This document shows positions 9,901 through 21,398 of a stretch of 64,000 nucleotides of DNA, piece after piece. Origin of the DNA: Corella eumyota (Eukaryota; Chordata; Ascidiacea; Phlebobranchia; Corellidae); NCBI GenBank assembly GCA_963082875.1, contig OY720097.1:11850501-11914500 (forward strand). Direction: 5' to 3'. The position numbers and the translations under genes are program-made. How positions within the stretch are numbered: the first letter of the stretch is position 1; the number at the start of each line of letters is the position of its first letter. The notes under the pieces were generated by a model. It made no database searches. It saw nothing but the letters and a program-made list of their open reading frames with translations, and was not told the DNA's origin.

Positions 9901-12900
9901 AGTAATTAACAAAATCTTTTATCGAAAAGCTATTAAAAATTACATGTCTTACAAAACATTTGTAAAACAGGTGCACAGGCTTTTATCTGTTGGTAGTAGC
10001 AACGGACAAAGGCGGCATATGAAGACAACGTATCCAAAATTTTCGGTTGCCTTTGTTGACCTGCCAAAGCGACCCATTCGACTCGGAGTTGTTTTTGTAA
10101 GTAAGATAATTACTTAACCGGCAATTTAAGTAATTTAAATACAAAGTTGGACGATTTAATTTACAGTGGCTTTATTCCAAAAACATGTATTTATTTTTGG
10201 TTAAAATTTATTAGGTTTAAAAATTACTAAACTAATTAAAACATTTTTTTTTTGATTTGCCCAGAACCCGCCATGGTTAAGTTGGAAGGTTGACGATGAC
10301 GGGTTTCCAATTCCTGAAACTTACGAAGGTTTCTTGTATGACGTCATCACCGAGTTGGCTACATTAATGGACTTTAATTTAACTATAAACGAAGAAAGTG
10401 CTCTGTTGTTTGGTTCAGAGCACAATTACACAAACAGTCAACTAGAACAACGAATGAATATTCTATTTGAAGATGATAAGGTAAGCTTTAACGTTTGTTT
10501 TTGTGACTTTTTTGTTGCTAAATTGCTCTTGCTATTTAGTGTGACATATTTTTGTACGACCAAATAATAAGAGGCGACAGAATTCTGTTGACCGATTCGG
10601 TAGACATTTCCAATTCGCTACAAGTACTTTTGATGTACTTGCTCACCAAAAGAGTTGAAAAAAATGAAAACGTTAGTATATGGCAATTTCTTGCCCCGTT
10701 TCAAACCACAAGTTGGATAGTACTTTGGTCCTCTTTGGTGTTGGTAAGCATAAATTTGGTTTAATTTATATAGTGGGCAGGCACTACTTCATTAGTTTAA
10801 AAAACGCTTATTTTGTAATTAATATTGTTTTTGTATGCTTTTCAAAAATGGACTTGTATTTTATTTCACAAGTTTAATTTTTACATAAAGGTCTCTTTAT
10901 TGATGGCCTATATCAACAAGCATAATCCCTACGAATTTAAAAGAGCGTCTGCGCAACTTCGAAATGGCGCTAAACATTCAGAACATCTTGGTTTCCTTAA
11001 TGCGATGTGGTTTAACTTTGCAACTTTGGTTGAACAATCATCACAAATGTTGCCAAGGTATATAGTATTATAGAAATTCATTCTATAAACTAATAAAATT
11101 GTATACTATCTAAACATAAAGCCATACCTTTAAAAAAAACTTTTAGGCTATATTAATATTTTTATTTTTAGATCAGCATCGTTAAAAATTCTTTCAGGGA
11201 CTTGGTGGTTTTTTGTAATGTTGGTTGTTGCATCTTACACAGCAAACATGATATGTAAATAAAATTGTTTATGATTGAGTAATACGTAGATTTGCTCAAT
11301 AGTAAACTAGATTGCATTTTACTTTTATTTTCAAATTTAATAAAGTTAACAAAAACGGATATACCAAAAAATAATAATATTTATATCCATCATAGCTTAA
11401 CTTTTATTTTGCTATTTTAGCGTTCATGACCCAAATAATAAATGATGGAATTACAACTCCAGAACAACTAGCAAGTCAAAATGAAATAGGATATGGATTT
11501 TTACCTGACAACCCTATGCTGGTAGAATTTTTACCTCGCGCCAAAGACTCCCCCTTTAGGTAAATTATATGATTCAATACAACTGTGGATTTATTATATG
11601 ATTATGTAATGGTTTGGCAGTGTTAATAATATTTACAAAGTAACTTAATTGATTAAAGTGCAATGTGGACTAAAGTGACCAAGGATCCTGAGAATAGCAT
11701 TCCGACCGACTTTGCAGCGGCATTAGAACGTATCAACGGTGGGAATTACATCCTAATTTCTTCGTATAAAAGAATAGTGAAAGCTTTGCAACAAAGTTGT
11801 GACTACGAAAAGGTGGTAACCAATATATTTACACATCAAAAGTAAATTGTGAAATAAATATTTCAAATACAAACAAATAAAAGAAATTAATTCATTCGTT
11901 CGGTGACTATTTACTATTATTTATACGTTATTAAACTTATTAAAAGTTTGATTTATGAAGAAATTTTGTTTTGAAAGGTTGGGAATGGTTTTTACAAATA
12001 TCAAACTGGTCTGCCATTAAAGAAGGGCCTTATATTTCAAGCAATGTTAAACGATGCGATTGCAAGGTTGAGAGATGTTGGAAAACTGATGGACATGGAG
12101 AATAAATGGTAAAAAACCTGTACATAAAAGATAATCTATAATATATAAATTAATAAGCAAAGTCGTATTTTTTTATAAACAAACTTTTTTTAAATCCTTA
12201 ATGATCTGTTTTAGGTTTGGTGGTGTGGAGGAAAGGTGTTTATCTAAAGATGATAATGTGTTATCGGATGACAGTGGTCAATTAGACATCAAGGTTAAGT
12301 AGTTTTGCCGGATCACTTGTATTTAAAGGTTCTCGGAAATTCTTAAGGCCGGAAAGTACGAGAGAGAAATAATTGGGACCATAAAATACTAAAAAGAGAA
12401 TTAAGAGAATTAGCTAGGCTGGTTAAGTGCGAGAGAAAATAAGGTGGGGTCGTAAAGTAGTACAGATAATTAGGCAGTACCGTAAAGTACGAGAGAGAAT
12501 TAGCTAGGACCGCAAAGTACGAGCGTTTTTCTGAGAACCGTAAAGTACACGTGATCCGTTTTACTTCATATCGTACAACATTTCAATGTGTCAGACAATT
12601 TAATAAATTGTTTAATTGATAAATAGGCTTTTATTGGGATGTACGTGTTTCTAACACTCGGTGTGTTTGGAGGAATCGTTTTTTGTTTGGCTGAAACTTT
12701 TTATGTGAAATACGGCGGTTTTAGAGGAATGGTTGGAAACGCAAACAAATACAGTCTTCGGGTAGAAACCATAAGCATAAGCTTTTAAAAGGTAACTTGA
12801 TTTTAGATCATTGAATAATATTTTTGTACTTTAAATTGCAGAAAGACAACAACGAATTTTTGAGACCGGAAAAGGTAATGGAAGAAGAATTTCGAAAATG

Positions 12901-13097
12901 GCCAGGTGGTTGGAACGTGATGAAACACAAACCTTTCTTCCAATCACAGGGTAAAGCTTAGTTTACTACCTTGAAGTTTGCAGCAAAGACATTACAAATC
13001 AATTTTATTTATTTTATTAGATGGATGCTGCCCCGAGTGTGGAGAGGAAATAGACCAGGAGCCTATTTCGGTTAAAATCCATAGTTTATTTTTCTAA
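6975..13097 (+). CDS. Divergent ionotropic glutamate receptor subunit with His-rich ectodomain insert
   Basis: 21 exons: 6975-7050, 7220-7366, 7450-7597, 7720-7826, 7944-8073, 8277-8382, 8456-8713, 8826-9701, 9784-9897, 9971-10096, 10265-10480, 10540-10743, 10891-11057, 11172-11254, 11421-11559, 11659-11812, 11978-12108, 12215-12293, 12627-12761, 12842-12950, 13021-13097; 1193 residues. Order: signal peptide (1-19), amino-terminal domain, S1 (from about 697, NPPWLSWKVDDDGFPIP), M1 (about 820-842), re-entrant pore loop (WFNFATLVEQSSQ, 876-888), M3 with SYTAN (913-917), S2, M4 (about 1089-1112), and a short tail with CCPECGEE. NPYEF after M1 matches the family SPYEW. Exon 8 (residues 325-616) is a large His/Thr/Glu-rich insertion. 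Several ligand and pore residues differ from AMPA, kainate and NMDA receptors, so the ligand is unclear. The exon 16/17 donor is ambiguous (11812 or 11815). Poly(A) signals cluster near 13205. Confidence 0.85.
7623..7685 (-). mobile_element. tRNA-like SINE fragment in receptor intron 3
   Basis: On the minus strand it reads as a tRNA-like stretch ending in a B-box-like GGTTCGAGC. It matches 62701-62770 along its length (for example GTCGAA, GGTTTCGG and TTCGAGC at the same spacing). It lies in the intron before exon 4, whose true acceptor is at 7718-7719, although an open frame runs through it. Confidence 0.5.
9076..9455 (+). repeat. Coding minisatellite, 42-bp unit, about nine copies
   Basis: Nearly identical 42-bp units lie in register inside exon 8 of the glutamate receptor. 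Each encodes the 14-residue unit HVGMTTSTTPAGHG. The first eight copies are almost perfect; the last is degenerate. Every unit keeps three His residues, two of them as HGH. The reading frame on the other strand that crosses it is a by-product of the repeat. Confidence 0.95.
12308..12559. mobile_element. MITE-like element in receptor intron 18
   Basis: The two ends are imperfect inverted repeats: CCGGATCACTTGTATTTAAA then GGTTCTCGGAAA on the left, and on the right the reverse complement of ACGGATCACGTGTACTTTAC then GGTTCTCAGAAA. Both ends are flanked by GTTTT, a possible target-site duplication. The body has repeated GTAAAGTACGAGAGAGAATTA-like units. No coding capacity, so it would be non-autonomous. 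Confidence 0.6.
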
Positions 13098-13327
13098 CTT
13101 CTTTATAAATACTAAGCTTTTACTCTTTTCCGTTTGCTTTGAAACTTAAATTTTGTATATATATATATATTTATATGTATATTTAAACGATAAAAATTTG
13201 AAATAAATAATAAAACTTTGCTGTTGGTGTTCATCTTGAACAGAATAAACAATAAATTAATACACGGTAGCGAGAAAACTGCATTCTACATAAAGTATAA
13301 TGCATAATCTAAAATCTACAAGTCGTT

Positions 13328-16300
13328 TTACACTAATGTGTGCGACTGTTTTTTGCCATTCGGAGTGGTTCGAATAGACTTTACGGAATCATTTCCACTG
13401 TCAAAAGGAGAATGGTTGCGAGATGATATTTGAGTTTTCTTTGGGGCGGCAATCATGTTTGGGGGGTCGATGTTAGTCACTGATGAGGCAGTAATGTTGG
13501 AATCGGAAGAGGAGTAGGTCGCGGAAAGAGACATAGATCGCGGTCGTTTTACCCCGTACATAAAATCCTCCGAGCAATTGGAGGAATCCCCACGTGTTCC
13601 GGTTGCAACACTAGAAGTTTGGTTGCTTAATTTTCGAGAGTGCATTCGTAAAGTTGCGTAAGGAAGGACACATTCTTCATCTGACATGTAACGGGTCCCT
13701 GTTGGCCGCCAGGTGTCGTCATAAAGCATCGGATTCGTAACCGTTGGGTACCATGGTACCGGGTGCAAAGGCAACGGTGGTTTCGTATAACATTTTGGAA
13801 GCGTCGACTGGTGATAAGTCTGCGTGTCACCTTGCCCATACATTTGCAAAGCAACTTCTCGCCTTATGCGTTGCATACGAGATGGGGAACACAAAACGTT
13901 AGAATTTTCAAGTGTGTGAGCTTCGTCTCTTGTAGATACTAACACAGTATTTGATTTTTCTGTCATAGAAACTGACTCGTTTTCGATTATTTCGATACTG
14001 GAACCATCGACTTCCGTGTTGGCAAATTTAACCGAGTCATTGTTGCCAGTTTGATTTTTAACACTGCAAAAGTATGTTCGAAAATTGTTAATTTAACTTT
14101 AAAATTTAAAAAACACAAAAAATTAATTTACTTTGGTAATATAGTATACCTTGCAAAGCTTTTTGAATTAAATATAGTTATTGGTTTATCATTTAAGCTT
14201 GTTGGAGATTTGCATTCGACATATTGTACTTCCTGAATATTTTTTGACTTGCCATCCAACGTGTTTCTAATAAATTGATGTACATATTAGTTTGGGATGT
14301 TTTATTTTTAAACACGTTTATGCAGTTAACTTAATTAATAAATTTTTTTTTTTTAGTTTCACAAATCACAGCAAATTAAATAAATATTGATTTACTTATT
14401 CTTGAAACCAGAGTGTCTGGCTTTTACTTGTGAAATTTTACGTGTAGGCGATGACATCACAGTATCGTTTACAATGGGAACTGGTGGCTCAGGGTATTCC
14501 AAATAACACTTTAGTGCACTTCAAATCACAGCAAAATAAGTTAAACACAAAGACATAAACAAACAATCTTAATATTGATTTGTGACCAAACGTAATTCGA
14601 TTAAAAAAATACAAAGTGCAAAATTAGTGTGTATAAAACAACTGTTAGTTTTTTAAAATGTTAGTTGTTGTTTTTTTTGCATAAAAGGTAAACTTACTTA
14701 TTAGCACCAAGTATATCCGTTGACTTTCGCTGGGAATGACGTCGAAACACCATCCAAAAAATTATGCAAATAAGAACAAATCCAACACATATGCATATAG
14801 ATACAGTTAGCGAAAATTCGGTTACAGAAAGGCTGCCAATACGACCTGTCAAAAAATTAGCATATTTATAATAAAATATATAAATTTGTTAAAGTATAAT
14901 TTGGATTCAAAGTATTGCACCAACATAAGACGAGGATAAAAATGATTTATACAATACATGAGTATAATTTCGGCCAAGTTGCATTATTGAGGTAATAATA
15001 TATCTCCATGTATTATTAATAACAAAATCAATACCATTCTCCTGTTACTTTTTCAAAATAAAAATAATTTCTGTTCTAGGTAAGTTTTAACAAAAGAAAA
15101 AATCGATTCTACACATTTTTGTAAAAGGTGAGTAATTACCTAGGGTTCAATAAGACAGGTGTTTGATCATAATTAATTAATTGATATTCAAACAAATATA
15201 TCTCTCTATAACGTATTTGTATAAACTTACTTAAAGAGGACGAAAGTTGTGTATAGGAAGCGTTTGATGACCCCAAATGATTATATACCATACAAACAAA
15301 TATTCCGGTTGTTTGTTTTGGTTGCGACATCGAATTATTTCCAAGAGTTTGACTTCCTTTAACACGTGTAAATAAAATAAACATTAAAGTAATAGCATTT
15401 CAATTTTTTTTAAAATCTAGACCAAAATAAATAATTTTACCGTTTGGATAAATCCACTTGTAAATCGGCTGTGGAATACTTTCGGTAAAACATTGTAGCC
15501 CATCTTCCCCAACCTCTCTTACCATTGCTTGAGAAGGTGGGTACTGAACTGTGACTATGACGTCACTCGATGAGCTGCCAGGTACGTAGTTGTGAGTTAA
15601 ACAAGTGTAAGCTCCAGCTTGGTTCCGCTGTATGCTGCCTAAAAGCAATGTTTTTCCGGTAGCGATTTTTTGGCCTAAAAAAATGTTTTTAGTTTAGTTA
15701 TATTACTTCACATTAAATAGATTTAACATATATATTAATATTACCTTGATAAAACCATTCAAATACTCCTTCAGGTCGCATATCAGCCTCGCATTTTAAA
15801 ATTAAATTGTCATTCTCTACTACCCATGCTCCATTTGGAACAGAAACGTTTTTATTAACTTGGATGTATGTCATTATAGGTGCGTCTATAACAATAAACA
15901 AACAAAAAGTAAATAAATTATGATGTATTAACATATGTTAAAACTTTTTTAGCAGGATATAATACATATATAAGATAATAAACCAGCATGACTCCGTAAA
16001 ACAATAAGACTATCGATTATTCAATTTAGAGGTGTATGAATAAATAATGGACTGATCATACAGAGATGAACAAATGCAATCGATAATTTGTGAATAGATG
16101 ACATTGGTGATAATTACTCTGGCGTGCCAGTTAACCACAAGGTCTCTAAGGAGGTTGCCATTCATCATTATTAGACAAATATCACTACAAGCGAAACTTA
16201 ATGCATATTTCGATATTACCAAGCCACCAGAAAACACATCAAAATTAATAGAAGGTTATTTTTAGATATAGTTTTAGTATTTAAAAATAAAAGTAAATTT

Positions 16301-18473
16301 AATGCAGACTAAAATACTGAATAAAATACCATTATAAAAAAACTTATGACCAAAATGTATTTAAATTTTTTTTTTATGTATTTTTATCCTCGACCTAAAC
16401 ATGATGTAACAACTGTTACCCCGACCCAGTCTTAAGTGCTGGCTCAGTAAGAGTTTATTCCGTTTATAGCGCCTTATTTGAGGGCGCTACAGCATAAAAG
16501 CAGTGGGGATCGAACCCACGGCATCATGTAGTGTAGTCAAGTGTCAGACTATACTACATCACGCTGCCGGTGCATGATTCTTGAAAATGCATTTTTATAA
16601 TTATAAAATCAACTTACAATCGACGGTTAGCGAAATGCTTTTTTCGACAGCAGTTACAAAACCAGTGAGATCACTAGAATTTGTCATCCGACAACTAAAC
16701 TTCGCGTCATCCCGGCCACGAGTGACGTTTTGAAAAATAAGCGACGATGTTATTCTATAAATAAATCCCTGTTTCTTCCTTGTGGATTGAACTACAACAA
16801 AACATTTTTTAAATGTTAGTTACATTAGTTTTTAGATTATATTGTATTTGATTTTAAGCGACGTTTAAAATATATGTTACCTGTATATTCCCTAACTTCC
16901 TTATCTATTAACGTGTCGTCTTTTAACCAAACAAATTTAACGCCGTCAGGAAGACCTGTAACCTCAGCAGAGCATTGAATTTTGTATCCCAGGGCAGATT
17001 CGGGAACGCTAGTGTTAAATTGAACCAACGTTCGAAACAAAGTGGCTAGAAAAGGAATGTTTTTAGTTATTACTAAAAAAATTGCATAAAATATTTAAAA
17101 TTTAGCCTTACGTAAATCTCTGGCCTTTTGTATATCAATGCTTGCCAATGCATCTGGCTTTAAAACGCTGCTAGCTGAACAAGTATATTTGCCATTGTCT
17201 TGCGAACCAATCATAACAAAGGCACGATCCCGTATTACGTGACCGTTTGGACTATACCACGTGACAAGCGGAAGTGGATTTCCGCTAACGTGGCATGTCA
17301 AGTTGTTAGCAAGTAACGAAATGTGCACAATTGGTGAATCTGGAAAACAACTTTGGTTTATAAATATTAAAAATAATATTACCCCTTTAAATAGCGTTAC
17401 TATACGACATAGCCTACACATTAGTCTAATTTCCACAGTCCTCCATGCTTCTAAACTTGTGACGTCATCATGAATAACATGACATCGAAATTTCTTGTTT
17501 TCCTTGATTGGTTTGGATGAGTTAAGGGTGTGACCGTCGAGACCTGGATAAAGTAGCAACTTAGATTCAACATCATAGGTACCATCAGGCTGCAAAGTCT
17601 GAGTACTGCGAGATAATTGTATCTGTAAAAAAGATTTATATAGTTAAGAAGAAAGGTTTTAACTTTTAATTGCTCAAATTTTTAAAACTTTTACCTTTCC
17701 AGTTAAGTCAGTCCATTCAATTCGAGCTGCCGGTTTTCCTTCTTTAGCTCGGCATAAGGCTGGTGAATACATTCCATCTACATCTAAATTGCTTGATGGA
17801 ATCGAAAACGATGTGATTGTCGGCTTTGCTACAAATTAAAATAATTACGTATTTAGGCCGCCTAAAACAACGCATTAAAGAGTGCCTTTAGACATTTTCA
17901 ATTTTTTTAAAAAACAACTGTTGTTTTGTTTATTGTAATTATAGATTTATATACATAAGTATACCTGTAACATTAAGTTGAATTGACGTTGACTCTTGTA
18001 TACTGCCAACAGCGATAACATTACAAGTATACAAGCCTGCGTCTGATATAAGCAAGCTGTTAATTGATAAGTTTCCTCCGCTTAAACTAGCTCGGCCTGC
18101 TAGGGATCCACTGTAATTAAAACAAACCAATAATAAAATTGCAAGCAGCATTGCATTACAGCCTATTATAAAAAACATTATGTTAAAAAACATAAAAAAC
18201 TTGTGGTCTCCCGATGCGAATAAACTTAAGTTTTAAAAGACCGTACGTTGTATGAGAAATTCCAGAAACCGATGTAGCAACCACAAGGCCAGGGTCCTTG
18301 CTCCACGTGATTGTGGGTGGTGTAGTTTCGTCATTTTTAAATACGCAAGTCAATGTCACACTAAGACCTCGCTCTCCGCTTACAACTGGATAGGCATCAA
18401 TAAAAAACATATTGTAAATTAACATCAAGAGAAATATTTTTAAAATCAAGCACATTCTTTTTCTCCAATTCAT
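13328..18473 (-). CDS. Six-Ig-domain transmembrane cell-surface protein
   Basis: 14 exons: 18247-18473, 17965-18110, 17695-17828, 17418-17622, 17112-17339, 16881-17045, 16618-16791, 15745-15885, 15441-15674, 15231-15356, 14698-14845, 14396-14518, 14150-14266, 13328-14063; 967 residues. It has a signal peptide (LILKIFLLMLIYNMFF), then six Ig folds recognised by Cys-Trp-Cys pairs: CVF..W..YTC, CRAKEGKPAARIEW..FRC, CHVSG..VTW..YTC, CSAEV..FVW..FSC, CEAD..FEW..YTC, and CFTE..YKW..FVC. One transmembrane helix (about 603-625) is followed by RRHSQRK and a ~340-residue tail. The tail has an ITIM-like LPYATL (856-861), many Ser/Thr and a C-terminal HTLV that fits a class I PDZ ligand. The second Ig resembles the C2 set of nectins, CADMs and KIRREL. 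The closest subfamily is unclear. Exon 1 (donor GTACGG) and exon 4 donors are the least certain. It is convergent with the receptor gene, 230 bp apart. Confidence 0.8.
16406..16572 (-). mobile_element. tRNA-derived SINE in an Ig-gene intron
   Basis: On the minus strand the head ends in a perfect T-arm: GTGGG, loop TTCGATC, CCCAC, with the exact B-box GGTTCGATCCC at 16506-16516. Upstream is a long hairpin (ATGTAGTATAGTC with GACTACACTACAT). The acceptor ends do not pair, so it is not a working tRNA gene. The body continues to about 16406. CATGAT flanks both ends (16400-16405, 16573-16578) as a possible target-site duplication. Confidence 0.6.
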
Positions 18474-20256
18474 TTTTTTAAAATAGTATTTAATTCTGCA
18501 AAATTTAAAAGTAAAATAACATGCTTTGAAAATGTAACATAGCTTGCTTTTGCTAAGGTTTATGTTTTTATACAAGTAAACTAACTATGCTATATACTAA
18601 AATATAACTAATTCTATAACCTTTTCACTGTCTATTTATTTAAAATATGCACTGCTAAACATTACCATCATAACTATTGTCTACGTAAAAAAACTCAATA
18701 AGACAAGAAAAACAAATTAAAACCATAGCTTTAAATCATTTTTCGTTCGGTTCTTCTTGTCTGGTACCATTCCTTTAAAGTAAAAAGCGCTGTTTAGTTC
18801 TAACGTCTTGAAGCACAAGTATTTGCGCCACTTTTATGCCTCAAACACTCAAAAACTTGCTGCGGTGAAAATAATCATCGTCTGTAATGAAGAATGCACT
18901 TAACTGGCCGCCATATTCGGTTTAAACGCGCCGTAAGTACAATACAAGGGCAATCAAACGTATTTTCGAATCTTGTCGTCTTCCAAGTAATTTAAAGCTT
19001 AAGAAATCTTTCTTCGTCGATTGAACAATAGTTGAAACGGCATGAAATGAATAATTAAACATTCAGGGACATTGGGTTATCCGATTATTTCGCTGTAAAT
19101 GTAATCACAACAGCTAAGTTTACAGATACCGTCATTTCAGAATAACAAATGGTAAAAAAAATTAAAAAAGTTTATTTTATGTGTTGGCGTGCTTAAAATT
19201 GTTTATACATACTCAAATTATTTACGCTGTGTGGATTGTAGTTAAAGCCTTAGCACGACACATAGATTATATCGTACGGAACTGTGTGGATTTTAAGATT
19301 TATGTTAAACTAATTAAAACAAAGTAAAACATCGATTTGTTGTGATGTAATTACTAAAGATTCCGCCTTTTCAAACAAAAAATGGTTTTGTTTAGACGTA
19401 AAAGTAACAGTAATGTAATAACAACAAGTATCTTTTGAATGAATATTTGTAGATATAATATTTTACTATTACAGATAAAGTAATCTTTTAAAATAATAAT
19501 ATATAATATTTTACATTTTTTTATAGTATGTTTCTTTTAAAACAGTTAAAAATGCTGAAGTTATTTTTTGTAATATTTTGAAAATATATTTTCTAGATGT
19601 AAAATCAACAGTCAAAAAGTTTATAATTTTGTTTTTATGTCCGTGCTTGACTTGTAATATCCAAAATGTTTGTAAATGCACGTGACAAATATTTAAAATA
19701 AACTAAAAATAAAATTTGTACACGTGCTCTAACGGCCGAAACTGTCCATTAAAAATGGCGAAATTTTAAGGTGCAGTTTATTTTTAACTTAAGTCCTTTG
19801 GGAATTAAAGATTTAAAAGTGCGAGTGTTAACTAGTGTTTAAAAGTGTTTTTTTCTGGATATTCAAATACAATACTAGACCTCGCAAAATATAATTTTTT
19901 ATATTCTTAAACCATGTTAGATTAGGATCAGCATATTGAGCGTAAGCACTTTTTTTGTTAACATAGTCACAACTGTATTAAAGATTTCGTAAACATATTG
20001 AATATATTATTTAAATACATTATTAGATATGCAGAATTATCACGTTGGCACATAGCGCCATTGCGCCATATAGTGTCGTCTATATATTATTAAAGTAATA
20101 AAAAATAAAAAATAAAAGGTGTATAAGATATAATATCGGATAATTTGAATAACAAAGAATGTTTTTTTTTAATAAACACAATTTAAAATATATTTTTGTT
20201 GACTTGGATTTAACCAAAAACAATATTATAACCTGGAACATGTATTTTTTTTATCT

Positions 20257-20430
20257 ATTTTGGTTTTTCGTATATAGATAAAAGCAAATAATAAACACGA
20301 AATACAATTAATACTACGAAAATGCAAAGGGAAAAAATAACAAAATCTATTTAATGATTCAAGACATGCCAAAAGTAATAACGTTTACGTGAAGATTTTA
20401 AGTATGTTATGGCATGATCACCAAACCCAA
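20257..20430 (+). repeat. 174-bp dispersed repeat, copy A
   Basis: It begins ATTTTGGTTTTTCG and ends ATGGCATGATCACCAAACCCA. It aligns without net length change to 39696-39869, about 85% identical by eye, in the same orientation. No coding capacity. Family unknown. Confidence 0.8.
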
Positions 20431-20963
20431 GTCCCATATTGTAAAGATGTATTTATTTTAGGCAATTATAATAAGTGACGGCTCGTCTATGAGGCTAATA
20501 CCACCAACTTTTAACATGTTTTTTTATTTATGTTTTACATACTATTTTTATTTTGGCGATGATTTTTTTGCTAAAATTTTTAAAAAATAGCGCCCATTCT
20601 GGTCGCGAAATTTGCCAAAATTTTCAATTGGATAATGTGACATCACAATTAAAAGTTATCCTCAACAGAATTTAAATTTTATAAGCAAGGACTTTTAATG
20701 ATCGTAAAATATTTGTTAAAATTTTGACACTATTATGAGAAAACTTTTATTATTAAAAATAAAAAAAATTATTTTTTCCAAGAAATTGTCGCATGACTGA
20801 GTAATATTTAAGTTTGTCCCCATGCAATTTCTAATTTAGGACGTAATAATGTTTAGTTTAGAACGTAATAATGTTTTTTAAATATTTACCCTTTTTCTTT
20901 TTATCTCTTTTTGAAAATAACACTACAAAAAAGTTTGTGTTTGAAAAATGTCAAAATTTTAGT

Positions 20964-21027
20964 GGAATGGAATTCCGGTTATTTTTTAGTTTTTTGAAAT
21001 GGAATTCCGGTTATTTTTTAGTTTCTT
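20964..21027. repeat. Two tandem 32-bp units
   Basis: ATGGAATTCCGGTTATTTTT followed by TAGTTT occurs twice in direct tandem, nearly identical. Confidence 0.9.
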
Positions 21028-21125
21028 AAACCTATAATGCATTTTTAAAACACACTGCAACTTCAAATTTAAGTCACGTGTTAAACTACTTGTGTTTTAG
21101 AAACTTTAATATGTCCCATATCGTA

Positions 21126-21191
21126 AAAACACAAGACTATAATGATATAATTTAGCACAAAAAAATCAAGACTATAATAATATAATTTAAA
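21126..21191. repeat. Two tandem copies of CAAGACTATAATRATATAAT
   Basis: The motif occurs twice about 35 bp apart, just upstream (genomically left) of the PX-gene 3' end. Confidence 0.7.
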
Positions 21192-21398
21192 GTTTAATAT
21201 AACAACAATGATTGAACACAGGTAATATATCAACAAAACATGAATTTTAGCAATTAAAATAAGCTCATTTGAAATAGCATTTGCAGTGTGCAATATACTT
21301 GAAGAAACTTTTGCAAAAAAAACAGCTTTGCCATAAAAATTATTGCTAGAAATAAGGTACTGCCCTATGCGGAGATTAACTATAAAATATAAGTTATT

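Larger units (their letters stand above)
18474..21398. other. Intergenic upstream of the Ig gene
   Basis: 2.9 kb of AT-rich DNA. The part near 18474-19000 is less AT-rich and probably holds the Ig-gene promoter. The rest contains the 174-bp dispersed repeat and short tandem repeats listed separately. No exon was recognised. Confidence 0.5.

Noticed and set aside
16500-16575. Functional tRNA gene
   Set aside because: The T-arm is perfect but the acceptor stem does not pair and the anticodon arm is not normal.
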